Of a DNA stretch of 53,391 nucleotides, positions 25,207 through 33,481 are shown in pieces. Where the stretch lies: positions 1 through 53,391 of the forward strand of contig JAJCZP010000056.1 in NCBI GenBank assembly GCA_029262315.1, read 5' to 3'. A program made the translations under genes and the position numbers. Position 1 is the stretch's first letter; the number at the start of each line of letters is the position of its first letter. The notes below the pieces were generated by a model. That model worked only from the letters and a program-made list of their open reading frames with translations, had not been told where the DNA came from and ran no database searches. The DNA comes from Deltaproteobacteria bacterium (GTDB lineage: Bacteria > Desulfobacterota > Binatia > UTPRO1).

Positions 25207-27360
25207 TCACCGTGGCACGGCGAGGCGGCGTACGCGCACGGGGATCGCCGTCATGCGTGCCATACCCGTGATGGGATCGTAGTCACGATCGGTCGGCACG
25301 AGGCGGCTGGTCGGGCTCCCGGTTTCGCGTACGTCGACCTCCGTATCCGGCGCCGAGCCCCAGCAATGCGCCATCGAGATCACGCCGGGGCGGATCTCGT
25401 CTGTGGCTTCCGCGACGCCAATCACGGTGTCCTGGTCGGAGACGATCTCGACCAGATCACCCGGAGTCACTCCGAGATCGGCGAGGTCATCGGCATGCAT
25501 GTAGGCTGGGTTGGTGTGGCCCTTGGCGCGCGACTGCGGAAACTCGTGTCCGACCGAGTTGAGGACGTGACCGAGCCGTCGGCAGATGAGGCGATGTGTA
25601 AACGGATCGCCACCGGCGTCAGGCGCTTCGGCGCGCACCGTGGCAAGCTCCTCGGCGATACCGTCGGGGGCAAACTGCAAGCGGGCTTCCATTCCTTCGA
25701 GGGGCGGATCGACCCGAACGTCGAGTTCGTCATAAACGCATCCGCCATCGACGTCACGCAGACGCTCGAAGGGAATGCGCGTCATGGGCCGGATCAGCTT
25801 CATGACGTCGAGCTTGCTCGGCGGGTGCGCGACATCGAGCGGCCCGCCCGGCAGCTCGATCGACGTCCCCATGCGTCGCGCCAGATGCGCAAACAGTTCC
25901 CACTCGTCGATCGTGTCGCCCTCGGGCTCGACCATCGCCTCAGTGTAGTGCGCGTACGGCACCTCGTAGAACATGTCCATGAATTCGGTCACATCGTCGC
26001 GCTCGAACGAGTGACGCGCCGCGATGACGTAGTCGGCGCGACGCGCACTCTCGGTCATGGTGACATCGACACAGACGGAAAGCTCGAGATCATCCAACGC
26101 CCGCACCATGCGCCGTTGGTCGGGCACCGCGACCGCCGGATTTCCCGCGACCGTGAGCAGCGCGCGCACCTGCCCTTCCCCAGGCTCCAGAATTTCCTCG
26201 GCAAGTGTCGTCGTCGGCATCTCCTCGAACATCTGCCGAAGACCGCGGAAGCGCGACGCAGGCCCACGGCCGTAACTCAGAATCGGCGGCAGCAACTCAC
26301 GCGGAATGGCCTGCGCGGGTCGCGGGAGAGGCGCCGAGAGAACGCCGGGGTTGGGGATACGCTCGCCGACGCGATTGTGACGGCCGCAGAGCGTATTCAA
26401 CGAGGCAATGAGGTGCTGCACGAGACAGGGATGGGGTCCCATGTCGGGGCCGGTACCGGAGGAGGCGTAGCCGCGAGGTCCGGCGGCGAACAGGCGCGCC
26501 GCCGCGCACATCTGTTCGGCGGGGACGCGCGTGCGCGCGGCGACGTAGTCCGGCGCGAAATCCGCGACCGCCGCGCGCAACACCTCGAGCCCGTCCGTAT
26601 GCTCAGCGCAAAAGGCCGCATCGTACAGATCCTCCGTGAGGATCACGCGCAGGATGCCCGCGAGTAACGTCGCATCCTCACCGGGATGGATCTGCAGGTG
26701 GAGGTCGGCACGCCGCGCCAACTCGGTGCGGCGCGGGTCGATGCAAATCAACCTCATGCCGCGGCGTTTCGCGTCCGCGACGCTCTTGACCGGGTTCGTC
26801 CCGGGAGGTCCGCCTGGCAAAGTCAGCGACGAGACGATTGGGTTGTTCCCGATCGAGAGCGCGACGTCGGCCTCGGCAAACGTGTGGCCGCCCCCACCCC
26901 ACACGCCGTGGCGCACCGCGGCGATGATCTTCGCCGGCTGGTCTATGGTCAGCGTCGAGTAGTTCGACGGTGAGCCGATGCCCTGGTGCCATGCCCGTAT
27001 GACCGGGAGCGCCACCGAGTTGTTGAAAGCCGCGTTGCCACTATAGGTGGCGACCGCGCGGGCTCCATGACGCATGATGATGTCGCCCAACCGATCAGCG
27101 ATCTCGTCGAGCGCCTGGGCCGTCGGAATGGGCGCGAAGCTGCCATCCGGCTGTCGCCGCTGCGACTGCCACAACCGTGCTGGCCCATACATCTGATAGG
27201 GGAGTTGTCGTCCCTTGATGCAGGTGTAGCCGCCACTCACCGCATCCGTGGCATCCCCGCGCACTGTCCGCACCCGCCCTGCGTCGACATCGACATCGAC
27301 GTCGAGTGCGCAGTACGCTGTGCAGATACGGCAGTACGACTTCCGGGTTTCGATCGTCAC
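25207..27360 (-). CDS. Molybdopterin (Mo/W-bisMGD) oxidoreductase
   Basis: A 717-residue MopB-family catalytic subunit. An N-terminal [4Fe-4S] motif is formed by C10, C13, C17 and C47 (CRICTAYC and GYTCIKG). The MopB body (TYSGNAAFNNS, ALSIGNNPIVS, CIDPRRTELARRADLHLQI, HPGEDATLLAGIL) and the C-terminal molybdopterin dinucleotide-binding domain (NPAYMHADDLADLGVTPGDLVEIVS) are complete. There is no Tat signal, so it is cytoplasmic. No small iron-sulfur or membrane subunit is adjacent. The GTG start overlaps the MFS stop codon (GTGA). The metal-ligand region YSTLTIDQPAK has no Cys, so the Mo ligand is not an obvious Cys or Sec. Substrate unknown; the family covers formate dehydrogenase, acetylene hydratase and many unknown dehydrogenases. 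Confidence 0.88.
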   Translation of the reverse strand: MTIETRKSYCRICTAYCALDVDVDVDAGRVRTVRGDATDAVSGGYTCIKGRQLPYQMYGPARLWQSQRRQPDGSFAPIPTAQALDEIADRLGDIIMRHGARAVATYSGNAAFNNSVALPVIRAWHQGIGSPSNYSTLTIDQPAKIIAAVRHGVWGGGGHTFAEADVALSIGNNPIVSSLTLPGGPPGTNPVKSVADAKRRGMRLICIDPRRTELARRADLHLQIHPGEDATLLAGILRVILTEDLYDAAFCAEHTDGLEVLRAAVADFAPDYVAARTRVPAEQMCAAARLFAAGPRGYASSGTGPDMGPHPCLVQHLIASLNTLCGRHNRVGERIPNPGVLSAPLPRPAQAIPRELLPPILSYGRGPASRFRGLRQMFEEMPTTTLAEEILEPGEGQVRALLTVAGNPAVAVPDQRRMVRALDDLELSVCVDVTMTESARRADYVIAARHSFERDDVTEFMDMFYEVPYAHYTEAMVEPEGDTIDEWELFAHLARRMGTSIELPGGPLDVAHPPSKLDVMKLIRPMTRIPFERLRDVDGGCVYDELDVRVDPPLEGMEARLQFAPDGIAEELATVRAEAPDAGGDPFTHRLICRRLGHVLNSVGHEFPQSRAKGHTNPAYMHADDLADLGVTPGDLVEIVSDQDTVIGVAEATDEIRPGVISMAHCWGSAPDTEVDVRETGSPTSRLVPTDRDYDPITGMARMTAIPVRVRRLAVPR

Positions 27361-28769
27361 GAAGGCAACGATACTACAGAAGCCTCGAACGGCGCATCTG
27401 CTCGCCCGCCCCGCATGGCCCGACCGGCGCAACACGCCGCCAGGCACACGACGACCATGACAGACCAGACGATCGAGAGCGCCAACGCCGTGGTGCCTCC
27501 CATCCTCTCGCTCCACGCGAGCACGGCGCCGCCGGCGCCCGCGGCCAAAGCGAAGCCGAGGGCATCGGCCACACCGAGGGCCGTCGAGGTCTCTCCTTCC
27601 CGGCCCGACGGCGTTGCCGCCATCGCGACGACCCCGGTAGCGTTGTAGACGAGGCCCATCCCGATCCCAGCTGCCGACCAGCCCACGAACGCGACCCACA
27701 ACGGCACGGACGGCTCCAACGCCACGATCTCGCCGACGATGCCCGCGGCGACGAGCGCGAGACCCATCGTCGCGACGCGGGCCGGGGCGAGGCGAGTCGC
27801 CCAGCGCGCCTGGACGAACGCACCGAAGGACCAGGACAGCGCGCCGGTCGTCATCAACGCCCCCGCCGTGAACAGCGACGCGTGGCGAGCGTCGGTCAGG
27901 GCCAGCGGAAGAAACGTGTCGGCGCCGAAGAAGACGAAGACCAACAAGAAGCGTGTCGTGACGGCCGGGCGACGATCCCCGACGGGAACGATCCCGGTCA
28001 ATGCCCGTGCGCCGACGAGCAGGCCCACCGTGAACGCGACCACGGCCGACAGCGCTGGCAGCCGCTCCAGCGCAAGCAACAGCAAACCGAAGCCTGCCAC
28101 CAGCTGCACGGCGAGTCCGGCACGTGCAGTCGATCGAACGCCCGCGACCGGAGCGGTAGACGCGAGGGAGGGCAACGTGAGCCCCGCCGACACACCCACC
28201 AGCGGCAAGACGCCGAGGAAGACCCATCGCCACCCGTACGTCTCGGCAATCCACGCCGCGACGGGAGGAGCCACGAGCCCAGGCAGGACCCAGGCGGCGG
28301 ACATCATCGCGAGAATGCGCGGCCGATCCGACGCCGCGTATTCTCGATTTACCGTCGCCGTAAGCACCGCCGACACGGCACCCCCGCCCAACCCTTCGAG
28401 CACCCGCGCGGCAATCAAACTCGGCATGGTCGGCGCCAGCGCAGACCCCGTCAGCCCCAACGCGAAGACGACGAGCCCCTCGGCCAGGGGACGGCGCGGC
28501 CCACGCCGGTCCACGCGATCGCCCGCGGCGATCAGTCCGACGAGACTGGCGAGCAGATAGGCCGAGAAGACGGCGCCGTAGAGGGCGCGGCCATCGAGAT
28601 CAGCCGCGAGCACGGGCACGATGACCACGACCGCCATCGCATGGAAGGCGTGGAGCGTCACGGCCAGAAGCAGGCCCGAGAGCAAGAGGGTGCGGGCACG
28701 CACCGCGTTGCGCCTCGCGTCGCCACCGCGACCGTCCGCGGCGACAGTCTCGTACACTCGCCCTGGCAT
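27357..28769 (-). CDS. MFS transporter
   Basis: A protein of about 470 residues with 12-14 membrane helices. The helix 2-3 loop reads GDRVDRRGPRRPLAEG, a recognisable MFS motif A, and the opening LHAFHAMAVVVIVPVLAADL resembles drug:H+ antiporters of the DHA2-like type. ATG 28769 is a reasonable start; a GTG at 28796 is also in frame. It is the first gene of a two-gene operon with the molybdopterin enzyme, overlapping it by 4 bases, and is divergent from an XRE-cupin regulator. It could carry the enzyme's substrate or product, which is an inference from coupling. Confidence 0.88.
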   Translation of the reverse strand: MPGRVYETVAADGRGGDARRNAVRARTLLLSGLLLAVTLHAFHAMAVVVIVPVLAADLDGRALYGAVFSAYLLASLVGLIAAGDRVDRRGPRRPLAEGLVVFALGLTGSALAPTMPSLIAARVLEGLGGGAVSAVLTATVNREYAASDRPRILAMMSAAWVLPGLVAPPVAAWIAETYGWRWVFLGVLPLVGVSAGLTLPSLASTAPVAGVRSTARAGLAVQLVAGFGLLLLALERLPALSAVVAFTVGLLVGARALTGIVPVGDRRPAVTTRFLLVFVFFGADTFLPLALTDARHASLFTAGALMTTGALSWSFGAFVQARWATRLAPARVATMGLALVAAGIVGEIVALEPSVPLWVAFVGWSAAGIGMGLVYNATGVVAMAATPSGREGETSTALGVADALGFALAAGAGGAVLAWSERMGGTTALALSIVWSVMVVVCLAACCAGRAMRGGRADAPFEASVVSLPS

Positions 28770-28810
28770 ACCGACTGGTCTTACACGAACGCGCACCGCC
28801 CCCCGCGACG

Positions 28811-28839
28811 TTGTTCCCTGGACGTCAACTTGCTATTTT
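28811..28839 (+). promoter_or_regulatory. Putative promoter of the XRE-cupin regulator gene
   Basis: TTGTTC (28811-28816), 17 bases, then TATTTT (28834-28839). The predicted start of transcription lies about 24 bases before the regulator's ATG. The spacer contains TGGACGTCAA with the palindrome GACGTC, and a second GACGT sits just upstream. This makes the segment a candidate operator for the divergent regulator and transporter genes. Confidence 0.5.
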
Positions 28840-28869
28840 ACTGTCATCTCCTCTCGTATCCCGACAGAC

Positions 28870-29403
28870 ATGGCGGCCAATCTGCGCCTCCTGCGCGAAG
28901 GCCGTCGCATGACGCAAGCACAGGCCGCCCGCTTGGCTGGCATGCCGCGACCGACGTGGGCATCGCTGGAGTCGGGCAGCGCGAATCCAACGCTCGACGT
29001 GCTCTCGAAAGCCGCCGCGGCGATGCAGGTCTCGATCGAGGAGCTGATCGGGCCGCCGCGCTCGTCAGGCACGCACATACCGGCGCGCGCGCTCCGCACC
29101 CGACGACGCGGCAATGTCCGCGTCCGGAGCCTGCTCCCCGAGAAGATTCCCGGCCTCGAGGTCGAGCGCCTAGAGTTCTCGGTGGGTGCACACATGGCCG
29201 GCGTGCCCCATACCCCAGGCACGCGAGAGTACCTGACCTGCGAACACGGACGAGTGCAGCTTGCCGCAAGTGGCGAGTCCTGGGTTCTCGATCCCGGAGA
29301 CGTCGTCATCTTCCGGGGCGATCAGCGACATTCGTACCGCAACGCGGGACGCGTCGCCGCCGTGGCGTACAGCGTAGTGATGCTCGCTCCACCGACTGCC
29401 TAG
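28870..29403 (+). CDS. XRE family regulator with cupin sensor domain
   Basis: A 177-residue DNA-binding regulator. The helix-turn-helix spans residues about 4-58 (LRLLREGRRMTQAQAARLAG and WASLESGSANPTLDVLSKA). A cupin_2 domain fills the C-terminus (YLTCEHGRVQLAASGESW, DPGDVVIFRGDQRHSYRNAG). Such HTH-cupin proteins control adjacent catabolic or transport genes by binding a small molecule. The start is ATG 28870; there is no strong ribosome site. It is divergent from the MFS-molybdopterin operon and probably regulates it, and could also act on the amidohydrolase gene downstream (105-bp gap). Confidence 0.9.
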   Translation: MAANLRLLREGRRMTQAQAARLAGMPRPTWASLESGSANPTLDVLSKAAAAMQVSIEELIGPPRSSGTHIPARALRTRRRGNVRVRSLLPEKIPGLEVERLEFSVGAHMAGVPHTPGTREYLTCEHGRVQLAASGESWVLDPGDVVIFRGDQRHSYRNAGRVAAVAYSVVMLAPPTA

Positions 29404-29508
29404 GTCTCGGCATCGGGGGCGCATCGCCCACCGGAAACCCTGGCAGCACGGCAAGTGAGCGTTCGACTCCGCGCCGAGCATGTGGTTGCAGTGCGGAAGG
29501 AGACACGC

Positions 29509-30924
29509 ATGGACCACGCGCACGGGCGCAACACATTGATCCGAGGAGGCCACCTCCTCACGATGGATCCCGTACTCGGCGATCTCAACGGTGCCGATGT
29601 CCTGATCGAGGGTGATACCATCCGCGCCGTCGGCCCGGCGCTCGAGCCACCGGACGGTACCGAGGTGATCGACGCCCGGCACACCATCGTGACCCCGGGT
29701 TTCGTCGATACGCACCGGCACGTCTGGCAAACCCAACTGCGGACGATCGCGACGAACTGGACGCTCTTCGACTACACCTGCCGTATGCGATTCGGCTACA
29801 GCGCCTGCTACGAGCCCGAGGACGTCCACCTCGGCAACCTGGTCGGCGCACTCGAAGCGCTCCACGCCGGGATCACGACGATCGTCGACCATTGCCACAT
29901 CATCAACTCGCCGGCCCACGCCGACGCCGCAGTGCGCGGGCTCCGTGAGAGCGGCATCGCCGGAGTGTTCTGCTACGGCATCTTTCCGAACCCCACGCTT
30001 CCCGATTTCACCATCGACTTCGAGCCCGGCTGGCGACTCGACGACGCCCGCCGGGTTCGCGCCGAACACTTCGCGGAGAACAACGCCCTCCTGACGATGG
30101 GCGTCGCCCCGACCGAGGTCACAGCGCGCCCGTTCGACGCCGTCTGTCGCGAGTTCGCCTTCGCCCGCGAGATCGGGGCGACGCGCATCTCCTGTCACGT
30201 CGCTATGGGCCGCTACGATCGCGGCGACCGATTGGTCGAGCGCCTGGCCGAGGCGCAGCAACTCGGCCCGGACGTGTTGCTCGTCCACGGCGCCGCATTG
30301 ACCGACCACGAACTCGCGCTCGTGGCGGCCAGCGGGGCCGGCATCTCGGGAACCCCGGAGACCGAGCTCCAGATGGGCATGGGACGCCCGGTGACCTTCC
30401 GCGCTCGCGACGCCGGCGTCCGGACCGGGCTCGGCATCGATATCGTCTCGAACTATGCGGGCGACATGTTTGCCCAGATGCGCCTCCAGCTACAGGCGGA
30501 GCGTGGCTTTCGACATGCAAGCGCATCGGGTGCGCCGCGCGTGCTCGATGTGGCCGCGCGGGAGGTCCTCGAGCTGGCAACGATCGGCGGCGCCCAGGTA
30601 CTGGGGCTCGAAGATCGGATCGGCAGTCTCACCCCGGGGAAGCGTGCCGATCTCGTGCTCACTCGCTGCGATGCCATCAACATGGTCCCGGTCCACGATC
30701 CGGTCGGGGCACTCGTCCTGAACGCCACCACCCACGACGTCGACACCGTGTTCGTGGCGGGCCGGGCGGTCAAGCGCAATGGCGCCCTCGTCGATTGCGA
30801 CTGGCCGGCGCTTGCGGAACGCCTGCGTGCGTCGAGCGCCCGTATCACGGCCGGCTTCGCGCAGGCGCCGCTGGACCAGATCGAGCCGCTGATCGCGAAT
30901 GCAATGCTGAACGCCGAGCACTGA
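29509..30924 (+). CDS. Amidohydrolase (AtzA/TrzN/SAH deaminase-like)
   Basis: A 471-residue metal-dependent hydrolase. The start at 29509 follows GGAAGGAGA. The metal ligands of subtype III amidohydrolases are visible: THRHVWQ (HxH), the later DHCH and SCHVAMG histidines, and GIDIVSN supplying an Asp. LTPGKRADLVL and VFVAGRAVKRNG form the C-terminal urease-alpha-like beta domain. Members deaminate or dechlorinate s-triazines, guanine, SAH or other heterocycles. It is transcribed in the same direction as the XRE-cupin gene. Family firm, substrate unknown. Confidence 0.9.
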   Translation: MDHAHGRNTLIRGGHLLTMDPVLGDLNGADVLIEGDTIRAVGPALEPPDGTEVIDARHTIVTPGFVDTHRHVWQTQLRTIATNWTLFDYTCRMRFGYSACYEPEDVHLGNLVGALEALHAGITTIVDHCHIINSPAHADAAVRGLRESGIAGVFCYGIFPNPTLPDFTIDFEPGWRLDDARRVRAEHFAENNALLTMGVAPTEVTARPFDAVCREFAFAREIGATRISCHVAMGRYDRGDRLVERLAEAQQLGPDVLLVHGAALTDHELALVAASGAGISGTPETELQMGMGRPVTFRARDAGVRTGLGIDIVSNYAGDMFAQMRLQLQAERGFRHASASGAPRVLDVAAREVLELATIGGAQVLGLEDRIGSLTPGKRADLVLTRCDAINMVPVHDPVGALVLNATTHDVDTVFVAGRAVKRNGALVDCDWPALAERLRASSARITAGFAQAPLDQIEPLIANAMLNAEH

Positions 30925-30961
30925 CGTGTAACCTTCGCCGGACGGGACACGACACCCCAGC

Positions 30962-31918
30962 ATGGGCAATCACGCGAGGGCAGCGACCCTGCCGCCGCCG
31001 ACCAGGCAGCCTCAGAGTGGACCGCCCACGAGCTCGAGCGCCGCGCGGGCCCCCCGCGGCGGCATAGGCAACTGGCATCTCGCGCTTGCGGTCGTGCTGG
31101 TGACCGGCTGCACCGCCATCCAACCGATGCCCCCGTCCGACGAGCGCATCCTTCCAACTCGCGCGGACTTTCACGCCGATCTGCACGACGTCCTCCAGCG
31201 TTTCGTCGACGATCGCGGACTGGTCGACTACCCTGCCCTCGCGGCGGACCGAGCGACGCTCGACCGCTACTACGCGCTGCTCGCCGACGTCAGCCCGGAT
31301 AGTCACTCCGAACGATTCCCGACCGAGCACGATCGCCTCGCGTACTGGCTGAACGCGTACAATGCGGCCGTCCTGGTAGCCGTCTTGCGGCACTACCCGA
31401 TCACGAGCGTCCGGGACGTCCGCCCACCCGTGGCCCTCTTCTTCCTCCCGCGGCTCAGCGGCTTCTTCGTCTTCCAACGCATCACCCTCGGCGGCCGCAC
31501 GATGAGCCTTCTTCATCTCGAGAACGACATCGTACGCGCACGCTTCGACGAGCCACGCATTCACTTCGCCCTGAACTGCGCCTCGGCGAGCTGCCCGCGC
31601 CTGCCACGCACGGCCTTCTCGGCCGCATCGCTCCAGGCCGAGCTCGATCGCGAAACACGTGCGTTCATGGCGGACGAGCGCAACGTCCGCGTCGATCTCG
31701 CGGCGCGACGTATCGAGCTGTCCTCCATCTTCGAATGGTACGAGAAGGACTACCTCGCCTGGCTGGCCATACACGCGCCGGACGAGCCGCCAGCACTCAG
31801 CGCATACGTTGCCCGCTACCTCTCGCCAACGCGGGCAGCGGCACTCCGCGCGTGCACCGACTGCGCGGTCACCTTCACGCCCTACGATTGGAGCCTGAAC
31901 GGCCGCTCCACCCGTTGA
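30962..31918 (+). CDS. DUF547 domain lipoprotein
   Basis: A 318-residue protein with hydrophobic residues 39-50 ending in the lipobox VTGC (C50), giving an unusually long N-terminal extension of about 38 residues before the signal. The mature part is a DUF547 domain: DYPALAADRATLDRYYALL, YWLNAYNAAVL, IHFALNCASASCPRL. The domain is related to transglutaminase-like folds but its activity is not established. It lies 37 bases after the amidohydrolase and converges with an SDR gene (15-bp gap). Confidence 0.85.
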   Translation: MGNHARAATLPPPTRQPQSGPPTSSSAARAPRGGIGNWHLALAVVLVTGCTAIQPMPPSDERILPTRADFHADLHDVLQRFVDDRGLVDYPALAADRATLDRYYALLADVSPDSHSERFPTEHDRLAYWLNAYNAAVLVAVLRHYPITSVRDVRPPVALFFLPRLSGFFVFQRITLGGRTMSLLHLENDIVRARFDEPRIHFALNCASASCPRLPRTAFSAASLQAELDRETRAFMADERNVRVDLAARRIELSSIFEWYEKDYLAWLAIHAPDEPPALSAYVARYLSPTRAAALRACTDCAVTFTPYDWSLNGRSTR

Positions 31919-31933
31919 GCATCGGAGCCTCCT

Positions 31934-32713
31934 CTAGCGTTCCATTCTGGCCATCGCGCGCAGCAATACCGACGGCGCGAACGCACGCAAGAGTCGCGCC
32001 GTCGCCAGACTGAGGCTGCGGCGGGGCACGGTGATCTCGCGCCGCCGTCGATCCGCCACTGCGAGAATCGCCTCGGCGACGAGTTCCGCCGGGTATCGCG
32101 GACCACGGTACCCCGAAGGCTCCTCGACCTTGTCCCAGATCTCGGTGTCGATCGGCCCGGGCGTCACCAGGCCCGCGTGCACGCCAGTATCGGCCAGGTC
32201 ACTCCAGAGCCCTTCGGTAAAGGCGGTCATCGCCGCCTTCGACGCCGCGTATACGGCCTCGCGGGGCGGCACGACATGCGCCGCGAACGACGAGACATTG
32301 ACGATCGAGCCACCGGCCGTTTGCCCTTGCATGTACGCAATCGCGGGCAGCGTGGCCCACACGCACGACAGGAAGTTGATGCGGAGCACACGTTCGACCT
32401 CGTCCGCCGAGACGCGGGTCACGTGCTGATGCATCGGCACCGCGGCGTTGTTCACCAACACATCACAGCGGCCGTAACGCTCGACCGCCACGGCGACGAG
32501 GGTCTCCGCGGTGCGGCGGTCACCGACATCACCGACCAGATGCTCGGAGTCGGGCGACGTCTGCCGACACGTGGCGACGACTTCCTCGAGCTGCGGTCGT
32601 CGGCGCGCTACCGCGAGAACGACATCGCCTCGGGCCGCGAAAGCTCGGGCCGTCGCACGACCGATACCGGAGGAGGCCCCGGTCACCACGACAACGCGGC
32701 GTTGCGGTGTCAC
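31934..32713 (-). CDS. Short-chain dehydrogenase/reductase
   Basis: A 259-residue NAD(P)-dependent oxidoreductase. GTG 32713 is chosen because GGAGG is 6 bases upstream; the frame remains open further. The Rossmann motif TGASSGIG, the VNNAAVP strand, the catalytic serine (NVSSFAAHV) and Y-x3-K in YAASKAA are all present. The C-terminal third (PRRSLSLATARLLRAF) resembles DltE/YqjQ-like SDRs acting on lipophilic alcohols. It is divergent from the truncated CmcJ-like gene, with a 196-bp gap in which I see no clear signal. Confidence 0.9.
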   Translation of the reverse strand: MTPQRRVVVVTGASSGIGRATARAFAARGDVVLAVARRRPQLEEVVATCRQTSPDSEHLVGDVGDRRTAETLVAVAVERYGRCDVLVNNAAVPMHQHVTRVSADEVERVLRINFLSCVWATLPAIAYMQGQTAGGSIVNVSSFAAHVVPPREAVYAASKAAMTAFTEGLWSDLADTGVHAGLVTPGPIDTEIWDKVEEPSGYRGPRYPAELVAEAILAVADRRRREITVPRRSLSLATARLLRAFAPSVLLRAMARMER

Positions 32714-32909
32714 TGGCGCCTCCGCGCGTACACGGCGGCACACGCCGTGGCGTACGGCAGGCCCTTCCTCACCCGCGGCAGCATGCCCCAGCGCTTTCGG
32801 CGAGCGCAACCCGCGGGTGCGAGCACCCGCATCGCACGGAGTGGCATCCGTTGCGTTCGACAGCTATGCGAGATGGCCACTCGCACGTGTCACACGTCAG
32901 GGAGGTCCC

Positions 32910-33407
32910 ATGCCGGAGTCGACGCTCAACTATCTGGCCGCCATGCCGGAGCGCCCCTACTACTATCTCGTCGACCCGCCACCCGACACGCCAGTGCGCA
33001 ATACCAAGGGAGATCGGCGCACCCTCCCAATTCATGACGCACGCGCCCTGACACCACCGCCGACACTCGATCGCGAGGGCTTCGCACTCGTCCATCACGC
33101 GACGGCCGTCGAAGATCTGTACGATCCAACGGCGATTCACCGCGTGTACTACAAGGAGATGGAAACGCTCGTCGCCAACGCGACTGGCGCCACCCGTGTC
33201 ACGGCACTCGATTTCAACGTCCGCTGCCAAACGCGCGCCGCGCGCGGCGAACGCGGCGCGCAAGAGCCAGTGCGTCTCGTCCACAACGACTACACCGAGC
33301 GCTCAGGCCCAGCGCGGGTCCGGGATCTCATGGGGGACGAGGCCGAGGCTTTCCTTCGCAAACCTAGTACCCACAGGCCGGAAAGGGCCAATCCGGGTTT
33401 GCCGTAG
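32910..33407 (+). pseudogene. Truncated CmcJ/NvfI family oxygenase gene
   Basis: The gene starts well: GGAGG directly before ATG 32910 and an intact N-terminal half (NYLAAMPERPYYYLVDPP, DREGFALVHH, VHNDYTERSGPARVRDLMG). Family members go on for roughly another 100 residues with a W-R-P core and aromatic-rich end. Here family-like sequence ends at about 33360 (EAFLRK) and is replaced by an unrelated 14-residue tail and a stop at 33407. I find no continuation in other frames before the next gene. The 3' part therefore appears deleted and the gene is probably non-functional. Family members are Fe/2-oxoglutarate-type oxygenases or methyltransferase-associated hydroxylases; that link is from memory. 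Confidence 0.6.
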
Positions 33408-33481
33408 TATTGCGAGGCGCGAACGGGCGGTGCTATTCGTAACATGTCCCATTCTTCCCCGTGCCAATCCGGAGACACCGC

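Noticed and set aside
27361..28254. N-terminal extension of the molybdopterin enzyme frame
   Set aside because: The extension overlaps the MFS gene and is Arg/Gly-rich. The iron-sulfur motif begins soon after GTG 27360.
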